The notes under the pieces: generated by a model
The model's input: only the letters and a program-made list of their open reading frames with translations
Database searches by the model: none
What the model was told of the DNA's origin: nothing
Source of the DNA: Firmicutes bacterium UBA4795
GTDB lineage: Bacteria; Bacillota; Desulfotomaculia; Desulfotomaculales; Nap2-2B
Reading direction: 5' to 3'
DNA: 5,421 nt
NCBI GenBank assembly: GCA_002402825.1
Contig: DHGP01000002.1
Location: 1-5,421, forward strand
Shown here: positions 1 to 5,381 of the stretch, piece after piece
Position numbering within the stretch: position 1 is the first letter of the stretch
How the letters are laid out: every line of letters begins with the position of its first letter
Program-made: the position numbers and the translations under genes

Positions 1-1
1 T

Positions 2-135
2 CTTTTGGAGCAAGAAACAATTCCTGCAATTATCCGCTTGCTTGAGTATCCCAGCCTGGATTCCGCCTACTTTCAGCCAGAGGGATTGATCAGCTGCTCA
101 AGGCCGCCAGTTTGGCAGGTATAGCAAAATTATAA
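2..135 (+). pseudogene. 3' end of an unrecognised upstream gene, partial, possible frameshift
   Basis: The window opens inside what looks like coding sequence. Reading from base 2, an open frame gives a protein-like tail (IPAIIRLLEYPSLDSAYFQ...) to a TAG at 122-124. Around base 84 the frame starting at base 1 takes over with an equally protein-like ending, IDQLLKAASLAGIAKL, and a TAA at 133-135. Adding one G to the GGG run at 82-84 joins both halves into one continuous C-terminus (...YFQPEGIDQLLKAASL...). I therefore read this as the last roughly 45 residues of a gene with a one-base deletion, or a sequencing error. The alternative is an intact gene ending at 124 with the second frame open by chance. 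I do not recognise the family. Start and function lie outside the window. Confidence 0.45.
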
Positions 136-142
136 CTTAAGG

Positions 143-158
143 GACGGGAAAACTCGTC
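143..158 (+). terminator. Weak hairpin between upstream gene and GH17 gene
   Basis: GACGGG and CTCGTC form a 6-bp stem (one G-T pair) around an AAAA loop, followed by a T-rich but interrupted stretch (TGTTGTATTTT, 159-169). It sits just after the presumed stop of the upstream gene and before the Shine-Dalgarno of the next, where a terminator or a 5' leader hairpin would be expected. The stem is short and the T tract poor, so the call is tentative. Confidence 0.25.
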
Positions 159-182
159 TGTTGTATTTTAAAAACAGCTTTT

Positions 183-190
183 AGGGAGGC
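183..190 (+). promoter_or_regulatory. Shine-Dalgarno site of the GH17 gene, decides the start
   Basis: AGGGAGGC carries a near-perfect GGGAGG core at 184-189. It leaves only 2 bases before the ATG at 192 but 8 bases before the ATG at 198. The second ATG is therefore the likely start, making the protein two residues shorter than the longest possible reading frame. Confidence 0.7.
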
Positions 191-197
191 GATGTTT

Positions 198-2180
198 ATG
201 GTTAAAGCAGGCAAATTAGTCTTCGCGGTGCTCATTTTGCTGGTTACAATTTCTCCATGTTGCTCAAGCGCTCAAGAAAAGAGCTTTTCCGAAAAACTAA
301 AGGGTTTAGTGTGGGTGGCTTACTGCCCGACAAACTGCAACCCCGAAGAAAACCGCTGGCCTTCAGAAGAATCAATAAAAGAAGATTTAAAAGCACTAAA
401 GCAGGCAGGTTTTAACGGACTGGTGACTTACAACACCCAAAAGCAAACCGCTAAAATATATCCGATAGCCAAGGAGATGGGCTTTCAAGGAGTAATTGCC
501 GGGATCTGGAACCCAAGTGACCAACAAGAGATAAGCCTGGCCATTCAAAATAAAAACTTTATTGATGGCTATTGTATAGGAAATGAAGGGCTTGTCTTTA
601 ACCGCTATTCCTTAGAAAAACTTAGAAAAACAGCAAAAGAAATCAAAAAAGCCACCGGCAGGCCTGTAACCACCAGCGAGCCAGTTTATATGTACTTTAA
701 AGACCGCCAGCTGGTTAACTTTGGCGAATGGTTGTTTCCAGTGGTTCACCCCTGGTGGGCTGGAATAAAAGAGCCTGAAGCAGGTGTAAGATATACAGTA
801 GAACAGTATAAAAAACTGGCTGCCTTGACAAAAAAGCCTGTTTTAATTAAAGAAACAGGCCTTCCCTCAGCCGGCAGCCCGGAATGTTCGGAAGAAAAAC
901 AGGCCGGGTTTTATGAGCTTTTAAGGACAAAAAATGTTTCTTTTGTTTACTTTGAGGGGTTTGATCAGGTGTGGAAGGTATCTAAGCCGTGGGTAAAAAG
1001 AAGCCCCATTGAAACTCACTGGGGGATCTTTACTGCAACAAGAGAACCAAAGCTTGTGGCTAAAAACCTGATGGCAGCCAAGACTTCAGGGAAACCATTG
1101 GGCCTACCTGAAATTGAATTCACTTATCTCCCTCCCTACGGGAGTTTTGAAAACCTGAAAGGAAGGGTAAAGGGAATTAAAAATCCTTCTGATTACAATG
1201 TAGCAGTTTACATCTATGTCGCCGGCTGGTGGACAAAGCCTTATTGGGATGAGCCATTAACTCCTGTTAACCCCGACGGGTCGTTTGTCTGTGATATCAC
1301 CACTGGTGGAATCGATGAACAGGCCACCAGAATCAGAGCTTATCTCTTACCCAAAGGTTACATTCCACCTCTGGCCAGGGGAGAAGCTACTCTGCCGGAA
1401 GAACTCGAACATAAAAAAATAGCTGTGGTGGAAGCGGAGCGCAGCCCGTGGAAGGTAAAAAATGAAGACAGGCAGTTAAAAATATTTTTTTCTGAAAGCC
1501 AGTACGCCGCCCTGCACCTGGACAGCAGTTACTTAAGGCTGGTTTATGGCCCCTCGTCAGGCTGGGGGACTTCGGTAATTGTTTTTCCTTCCTTTTGGGA
1601 AAAAACCAGTGGTCAAGAAAGGTACTGGCAGGGAAACCTCAACCAACCCTTACATTATAACTGGAAGATACAGGGAAATGAGCTTGTGCTTTTTATTTCT
1701 GGAGAAATCTCTTCTTTAAAAGTAAATGGCGAAATTGCCTTTGCCCCTCCCCAAAAAGACCTGTTTTCAGCTGCGGTATGCATAAACGTTGAGGGCAAGG
1801 TAAAGCTTGCTGACCGGCCAGGGGAGGCTTTTAAGCCGGTAATGCTTTCTTCCATGCATATTTCCCAAGATATCTGGGATGCCAGGGAAGCTTATGCAGA
1901 TTGTCTAAGTTTCAAAATTCCATCTGAAGGGTGGATCATCAGACCACCAGCAGGGGGCAGAGTATTTGGCTTAAGAGGTGGTACCTCTGTCTGGAAAACA
2001 AACTCCCCGACAATAGAAATCCATTTGGAAAAGCCAATGCCAGTCACTGGCTGGGTAACTCCCAGCAAAGACCCCAACGATGACAATCTTGGCTTTTGGG
2101 CTGCTTCAGATCAGATTGTTTCTTTCTGGAAATACAGAGTAATTGCCACAAAAGATAAGAATACCGCAAGAAAAAATTAG
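198..2180 (+). CDS. Secreted GH17 (COG5309-type) beta-1,3-glucanase with long C-terminal extension
   Basis: Predicted exported glycoside hydrolase of family GH17, which cleaves beta-1,3-glucans by a retaining mechanism on a TIM barrel. Numbering is from the ATG at 198 (660 residues). Residues 1-25 form a Sec signal peptide (lysines 3 and 6, hydrophobic core, SSA cleavage before Gln26). The Cys-Cys pair near its end is not a lipobox, because Pro precedes Cys. The barrel spans about 35-295. The acid/base motif is IGNE (E130) and the nucleophile motif is KETGLPSAG (E219), where most GH17 enzymes have Trp after the Gly and this one has Leu. TSEP (159-162), VVHPWW, YFEGFDQVWK and THWGIF also fit COG5309 proteins. 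Residues about 314-391 form a Trp-rich beta domain (YIYVAGWWTKPYW, DGSF) of a type I associate with secreted glycosidases. About 400-660 is beta-rich and unrecognised. The stop codon lies inside a 48-bp repeat. Family assignment is firm; the natural substrate and endo/exo mode are not shown. Confidence 0.9.
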   Translation: MVKAGKLVFAVLILLVTISPCCSSAQEKSFSEKLKGLVWVAYCPTNCNPEENRWPSEESIKEDLKALKQAGFNGLVTYNTQKQTAKIYPIAKEMGFQGVIAGIWNPSDQQEISLAIQNKNFIDGYCIGNEGLVFNRYSLEKLRKTAKEIKKATGRPVTTSEPVYMYFKDRQLVNFGEWLFPVVHPWWAGIKEPEAGVRYTVEQYKKLAALTKKPVLIKETGLPSAGSPECSEEKQAGFYELLRTKNVSFVYFEGFDQVWKVSKPWVKRSPIETHWGIFTATREPKLVAKNLMAAKTSGKPLGLPEIEFTYLPPYGSFENLKGRVKGIKNPSDYNVAVYIYVAGWWTKPYWDEPLTPVNPDGSFVCDITTGGIDEQATRIRAYLLPKGYIPPLARGEATLPEELEHKKIAVVEAERSPWKVKNEDRQLKIFFSESQYAALHLDSSYLRLVYGPSSGWGTSVIVFPSFWEKTSGQERYWQGNLNQPLHYNWKIQGNELVLFISGEISSLKVNGEIAFAPPQKDLFSAAVCINVEGKVKLADRPGEAFKPVMLSSMHISQDIWDAREAYADCLSFKIPSEGWIIRPPAGGRVFGLRGGTSVWKTNSPTIEIHLEKPMPVTGWVTPSKDPNDDNLGFWAASDQIVSFWKYRVIATKDKNTARKN

Positions 2181-2219
2181 AAATACTCACGAGAAATTGG
2201 GCTATTGTGAGTATAATTA
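2172..2219. repeat. 48-bp repeat, copy 1, with internal dyad and TATAAT
   Basis: This stretch matches 5334-5381 at 43 of 48 positions in the same orientation. It begins AAAAATTAGAAATACTCAC and ends GAGTATAATTA. Inside it, ATACTCACGA (2183-2192) and TTGTGAGTAT (2205-2214) form a 10-bp dyad with one G-T pair around a 12-base spacer. A perfect TATAAT (2212-2217) overlaps the right arm, but no good -35 box lies 16-18 bases upstream. The repeat contains the stop codon of the GH17 gene (2178-2180). It could be a mobile-element end, a regulator-binding site or a small hairpin element; the sequence does not decide between these. Confidence 0.8.
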
Positions 2220-2438
2220 ATGAAAAAATTAATAATAAGGCGCACGCAGGAGAAAAAAGCCATTCTCATGAAGATAATGTTAAATTTTGCTGGGGGGGGT
2301 GAAAATGGGATTACGGCAAATTTGAGAGATTGGTAACGATTTTGGTAAAATTATGTCAGTTGAATAGTCAATAAAAAAATAATAAAGGAGGTCTTAGAAG
2401 TATGAAAAAAAGCATTTTCTAGGGAGGTTGGTAAATAA
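2220..2438. other. Intergenic stretch with G8 hairpin and short start/stop cassettes
   Basis: No convincing gene lies here. It is AT-rich apart from an 8-G run at 2292-2299. AAATTTTGC (2282-2290) and GCAAATTT (2316-2323) can pair as an 8-bp stem with one bulged T, placing the G run in the 25-base loop. Three start codons each follow or adjoin purine-rich sequence but close quickly: ATG 2220 (38 codons, no Shine-Dalgarno), ATG 2305 (6 codons, after the G run) and ATG 2402 (6 codons, MKKSIF, behind AAAGGAGG at 2384-2391). The last may be a leader peptide or an eroded gene start. I found no match to a riboswitch core that I can recall. Confidence 0.4.
2384..2391 (+). promoter_or_regulatory. Strong Shine-Dalgarno without an intact gene
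   Basis: AAAGGAGG is a near-ideal ribosome binding site, 10 bases before the ATG at 2402. That frame encodes only MKKSIF before TAG (2420-2422), and the TAG overlaps the next Shine-Dalgarno (AGGGAGG, 2421-2427). Such a good site serving six codons suggests a leader peptide or the stump of a lost gene. Confidence 0.45.
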
Positions 2439-2559
2439 ATGGTGCAGCTTGCGAAACTCGAGCAGATTGCAATTGGAAGCATTCTTCTCACGACCATATT
2501 TACTAGCGAGCATAGCATTTGTACATCTCTCTGTTGGTGAAGCAAAAACTGTTTTCTAA
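2439..2559 (+). pseudogene. Decayed signal-peptide gene start, one-base frameshift
   Basis: Behind AGGGAGG (2421-2427) an ATG at 2439 opens a 33-codon frame starting MVQLAKLEQIAIGSILL and ending at TGA 2538-2540. Dropping one T from the TTT run at 2499-2501 instead continues into LLASIAFVHLSVGEAKTVF and TAA 2557-2559. The corrected product is a textbook Sec signal peptide (charged start, hydrophobic core, GEA cleavage site). Its second half resembles the signal peptide of the downstream beta-helix protein: LLASIAFVHLSVGEA against LIATLAFTNVSVGHA. I infer a remnant of a related secreted-protein gene whose mature part was lost. A genuine 39-residue membrane peptide disrupted by a sequencing error is the alternative. 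Confidence 0.5.
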
Positions 2560-2628
2560 AAGTCAAGTATATTAAGGAACATGAGCTTCAGAAAGGAAGA
2601 TTTTTGGCTTATGCATTTAAGTTAAATT

Positions 2629-2634
2629 AGGAGA
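2629..2634 (+). promoter_or_regulatory. Shine-Dalgarno site of the beta-helix gene, decides the start
   Basis: AGGAGA (2629-2634) directly abuts the in-frame GTG at 2635, which therefore cannot serve as start. The next in-frame start, ATG at 2647, lies 13 bases from the end of the AGGAG core. That spacing is slightly long but workable, and it gives a better signal peptide (MRKIII...). Confidence 0.6.
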
Positions 2635-2646
2635 GTGAGAAACAAG

Positions 2647-5043
2647 ATGAGAAAAATTATAATTGACATCATTGTATTCGTAGTTCTAATTGCAACGCTG
2701 GCATTCACGAATGTAAGTGTTGGACATGCTTCTGCAGCAACGTATTATGTTAACCCTGGTGAATCTATTCAAGCAGCAGTGAATGCGGCAAACCCCGGCG
2801 ACACCATTATCGTGCGCGATGGCACCTACACTGAAAATGTAGATGTGAACAAGCAAGTAACTATTGAGTCTGAAAGTGGCCCTGCAAATTGCATTGTTCA
2901 GGCAGCAAATCCAGATGACGATGTTTTCGCTGTCGCGGCTAATTATGTGATTATAAGTGGTTTTACGGTCCAAGGAGCAACAGGGGGGGACTCCCGCCTT
3001 TTTAGCGGAATTTGTCTTTGGGGTGTAAATCATTGTAAGATTTCCAACAATAAGGTATTGAATAACGATTTTGGTATCCTCTTGCGTGATTCTTCGAGCA
3101 ACAATAGCATCTCAAATAATTTCGTATTGAGCAACTATGAGGGCATCGGTGTGTGGTTTAGTTCGAGCAGCAATGACATCTTGAATAATGATGTGTCGAG
3201 TAACTATCGAGGCATCGTTGTGTGGAATTCGGGCAACAACAATATCTTAAACAATAACCTATCGAATAACGGCCGAGATGCCATTTATTTTCAGGGATCG
3301 AGCGAAAACATCATCTCGAGCAATGATATATCGAACAATGGATTTGGCATTGAGTTTTGTGGATCGAACAAAAACACTATCTCGAATAACAACATATGGA
3401 ACAATGACCGTGGCATCGACTTCTGGAGCACTACCAACAACAACACCATCTCATATAATACCATAATGAACAATAACTACCAGGGCATCGTCCTCACAGA
3501 AGCTTCTAACAACAACACCATCTCTAATAACAACATAAGGAACAATAACTACTATGGCATCCTCCTAAGGGACACATCCAACAACACCATCTACCTTAAC
3601 AATTTCGGCAACAACAGGCAGAATGTGTATTTGGCGAATTCAGCCAACATCTGGAACTCAACAGAGAAAATAAGCTATACTTACAACGGTAGTCAACATT
3701 TAAACTACATGGGCAACTACTGGGGTGATTATTCTGGAACAGATGCTGATGGAGACGGAATTGGAGACACTCCTTACAGTATAGGTTCTGATGCTGATAA
3801 CTATCCGCTGATAGAACCTTTTGAAAATTACATGGTGGGTGCTCCTTCCGACACCACTCCGCCCGCGTGGCCGACGGGCAGCCAGCTGGCGGCCAGCGAC
3901 ATCACGCAGACAAGCCTCACCCTTACCTGGACGGCGGCCACTGACAACATAGGTGTAACTGCCTACCGCATCTACTGCAATGGTCAGCAGATTGCGGAAG
4001 TGCCAGGCGATATGCTGAGCTATCAAGTCACAGATCTGGCTCCTGGCACGCAGTACACCTTCCAAGTGCAGGCGGGCGATGCGGCGGGCAACTGGAGCAC
4101 GGACGGGCCGAATGCGACGGTAACTACCCAGGTGGCCCCACCTGTGGACACCACCCCGCCCGAAACAACTCTTACCCTCTCCGGCACAGCCGGCAGCAAC
4201 GGCTGGTACACCTCCGATGTGGAAGTAAACCTTAGCGCAGTTGACAATGAAGGCGGCTCAGGAGTGGCCAAAACCGAGTATAGTTTTGACGGAGTGAACT
4301 GGCAGGATTACTCCTCATCCTTCACGCTCAGCCAGGAGGGGCAAACAACCGTTTACTACCGGTCGGCAGACAACGCGGGCAACGTAGAACCAACTAAAAG
4401 CCAGGTAATCAAGATAGACAAAACGCCATCTTTAATCACGGTTACCTCTCCAACCCAAGGCCCGTATCTGACAACCGACACTATCACCATTGATTACGAG
4501 GCCTCCGATACTGTGTCCGGACTGGAAACAGCCACGGCCCTTCTTGATGGTACAGAAGTGAACAATGGGCAGACCATTGACCTTTCGGCAATGGCCGGCA
4601 GTCACACATTCAATGTTGTTGCTACCGATCAGGCGGGCAACGAAGCCGCGGTAAAGCTCAACTTTGAGGTTATCATTGCGGCGACCACTGATTTTAAGCC
4701 GGATTCCCTTAATGTAGCCAGTAAAGCTGATGCTAACGCTGCAACACTTTACATCGAACTTCCGATAGGCTACAGCGTTGCGGATATTGACCGGGCAAGC
4801 GTTCGCCTTGTGGTCAACGGTGTCGAAATCCCCGCCCAGGAGAGCCCCACGGGGATCGGAGACTACGACCAGGATGGCACATCGGACCTGATGCTCAAGT
4901 TCAACAGGGCGGCTGTTATAGACGCAGTTGGTAACACAGCTGACAGCGTCACTGTAGCAGTTAAAGGTGCACTAAACGACGGGCGTCAGTTACTCGGCAG
5001 TGACGTGGTGAAAGTAATCATGCCTCCAAAGAAACTTAAATAA
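2647..5043 (+). CDS. Secreted NosD-like parallel beta-helix protein with FN3 and Ig-like modules
   Basis: A 798-residue exported multidomain protein, counted from the ATG at 2647. Residues 1-30 are a Sec signal peptide ending HASA. About 31-330 form a right-handed parallel beta-helix: an N-terminal cap (ESIQAAVNAANPGDTIIVRDGTY style, as in NosD and pectate-lyase-like folds), then eight or nine Asn-rich coils of 22-24 residues of the pattern ISNNNIxNNxxGIxLxxSSNNT. About 330-392 is the closing segment common in NosD-like and methanogen surface proteins (NYWGDYSG, DADGDGIGDTPYSI, NYPLIEPF). Then follow FN3 (about 402-493), an OmpL47-like Ig module (501-592), another Ig-like module (593-676) and a C-terminal domain (about 680-792) with GDYDQDGTSDL, a possible calcium loop. 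No LPXTG, SLH or C-terminal membrane anchor is visible. Likely role: carbohydrate binding or processing outside the cell. No nos genes are nearby, so a nitrous-oxide-reductase role is unlikely. Base composition changes abruptly near 3845. Confidence 0.88.
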   Translation: MRKIIIDIIVFVVLIATLAFTNVSVGHASAATYYVNPGESIQAAVNAANPGDTIIVRDGTYTENVDVNKQVTIESESGPANCIVQAANPDDDVFAVAANYVIISGFTVQGATGGDSRLFSGICLWGVNHCKISNNKVLNNDFGILLRDSSSNNSISNNFVLSNYEGIGVWFSSSSNDILNNDVSSNYRGIVVWNSGNNNILNNNLSNNGRDAIYFQGSSENIISSNDISNNGFGIEFCGSNKNTISNNNIWNNDRGIDFWSTTNNNTISYNTIMNNNYQGIVLTEASNNNTISNNNIRNNNYYGILLRDTSNNTIYLNNFGNNRQNVYLANSANIWNSTEKISYTYNGSQHLNYMGNYWGDYSGTDADGDGIGDTPYSIGSDADNYPLIEPFENYMVGAPSDTTPPAWPTGSQLAASDITQTSLTLTWTAATDNIGVTAYRIYCNGQQIAEVPGDMLSYQVTDLAPGTQYTFQVQAGDAAGNWSTDGPNATVTTQVAPPVDTTPPETTLTLSGTAGSNGWYTSDVEVNLSAVDNEGGSGVAKTEYSFDGVNWQDYSSSFTLSQEGQTTVYYRSADNAGNVEPTKSQVIKIDKTPSLITVTSPTQGPYLTTDTITIDYEASDTVSGLETATALLDGTEVNNGQTIDLSAMAGSHTFNVVATDQAGNEAAVKLNFEVIIAATTDFKPDSLNVASKADANAATLYIELPIGYSVADIDRASVRLVVNGVEIPAQESPTGIGDYDQDGTSDLMLKFNRAAVIDAVGNTADSVTVAVKGALNDGRQLLGSDVVKVIMPPKKLK
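3030..3645 (+). repeat. Beta-helix coil repeats (66-72 nt period) within the CDS
   Basis: Eight or nine successive coils of 22-24 codons encode the Asn ladders of the beta-helix. Similarity persists at the DNA level. For example, 3129-3156 and 3198-3225 match at 23 of 28 positions with a 69-base period (both contain GGCATCG and GTGTGG). The coils around 3447-3590 share runs such as AACAACACCATCTC and GAACAATAACTAC. The sequence is divergent enough to be ancient duplication, but still repetitive enough for slippage or recombination to change coil number. Confidence 0.75.
3850..4162 (+). repeat. 16-bp direct repeats bracketing the FN3 module
   Basis: GACACCACTCCGCCCG (3850-3865) and GACACCACCCCGCCCG (4147-4162) differ at one base and lie exactly 297 bases (99 codons) apart. 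Both encode the DTTPP linker that begins a module. The unit between them is the FN3 domain, so recombination between the repeats would add or remove exactly one in-frame module. Confidence 0.7.
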
Positions 5044-5094
5044 CCACATTTGACCTACCTGAAGCAAAGACAAAAGAGAAAGGGGATAATCTAC

Positions 5095-5219
5095 AAGAAT
5101 AGGGCACGAAAAGAACCAGGATTATAGCCATTACGGGGGTGGTGCTTGTGCTGCTGGTTTTGGATACCACCCCCGCTTTTATCTGCATACTGCAATTTTA
5201 CAAACTGCTTTACGGTTAG
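5095..5219 (+). pseudogene. Possible decayed signal-peptide remnant
   Basis: Downstream of an AAAGGGG site (5079-5085) no start codon exists, but AAG at 5095 stands where an ATG would be expected. Inserting one A into the AAAA run at 5109-5112 would read NRARKRTR, then IIAITGVVLVLLVLD, then TTPAF: basic start, hydrophobic core, small-residue end. The frame closes at TAG 5217-5219. This resembles the export signal of another secreted protein, now lacking both its start and its body. It needs one substitution and one indel, so the reading is speculative, and it overlaps the terminator-like hairpin. Confidence 0.25.
5134..5175 (+). terminator. Probable rho-independent terminator after the beta-helix gene
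   Basis: CGGGGGTGGT (5134-5143) and ACCACCCCCG (5166-5175) form a perfect 10-bp GC-rich stem with a 22-base loop, followed by CTTTTAT. It lies about 90 bases downstream of the stop of the beta-helix gene, a plausible place to end its transcript. The long loop and short T tract are atypical. The left arm also reads as valine/glycine codons in a possible gene remnant, so the pairing could have arisen for other reasons. Confidence 0.55.
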
Positions 5220-5225
5220 CCTGGA

Positions 5226-5247
5226 TTTACGAATTTGTGATCGTAAA
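5226..5247. other. Perfect 7-bp inverted repeat hairpin
   Basis: TTTACGA (5226-5232) and TCGTAAA (5241-5247) pair perfectly around an 8-base spacer (ATTTGTGA). No T tract follows, so it is not a typical terminator. It could be an operator or chance dyad in otherwise featureless intergenic DNA. Confidence 0.35.
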
Positions 5248-5333
5248 AGCCCCCTGTTCAATTCTATATGTAATGGTATCGTTAATACTACTGGCACCCT
5301 TTCTTTAAACATGCTGAAGTAGTTTCCTCAAAG

Positions 5334-5381
5334 AAAAATTAGAAATGCTCACGAAAAATTGGTCTATCATGAGTATAATTA
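5334..5381. repeat. 48-bp repeat, copy 2, with internal dyad and TATAAT
   Basis: Second copy of the element at 2172-2219, same orientation, 43 of 48 bases identical. ATGCTCACGA and TCATGAGTAT form the corresponding dyad, with one G-T pair and one C-A mismatch. The TATAAT is retained (5374-5379). Similarity stops right after GTATAATTA. Together the copies bracket the whole beta-helix gene and its flanking remnants as a segment of about 3.2 kb. A downstream gene may begin past the window edge, and a promoter role for this copy is possible. Confidence 0.8.

Noticed and set aside
237..266. Lipoprotein lipobox at the Cys-Cys pair of the GH17 signal peptide
   Set aside because: Pro immediately precedes the Cys, which does not fit the lipobox; SSA before Gln fits signal peptidase I.
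2220..2336. 38-codon frame starting MKKLIIRRTQ right after repeat copy 1
   Set aside because: It has no Shine-Dalgarno, its ATG is only two bases after the TATAAT, and it reads through the G8 run as GGG; it is probably chance.
2230..2340. c-di-GMP or other riboswitch before the beta-helix gene
   Set aside because: Surface-protein genes of this type sometimes have one, but I could not place the conserved core motifs here. A covariance-model search would settle it.
2581..2625. 14-codon frame MSFRKEDFWLMHLS just upstream of the beta-helix gene
   Set aside because: The only purine-rich site lies too close to the ATG and nothing else supports it.
2635..2646. GTG at 2635 as start of the beta-helix gene
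   Set aside because: It touches the AGGAG Shine-Dalgarno, leaving no spacing for the ribosome; the ATG at 2647 is the better start.
3030..3645. Repetitive Asn-rich stretch as a possible CRISPR or noncoding tandem array
   Set aside because: It is continuously coding with 22-24-codon coils, and the repeats are not identical or separated by unique spacers.
3700..4065. Antisense open frame of about 120 codons, and other minus-strand frames under both genes
   Set aside because: They lie wholly opposite well-supported coding sequence, and their translations look like shadows rather than known families.
2647..5043. Annotation as NosD copper-binding maturation factor
   Set aside because: The similarity is to the generic beta-helix fold; there is no nos neighbour, and the FN3/Ig modules point to an extracellular role.
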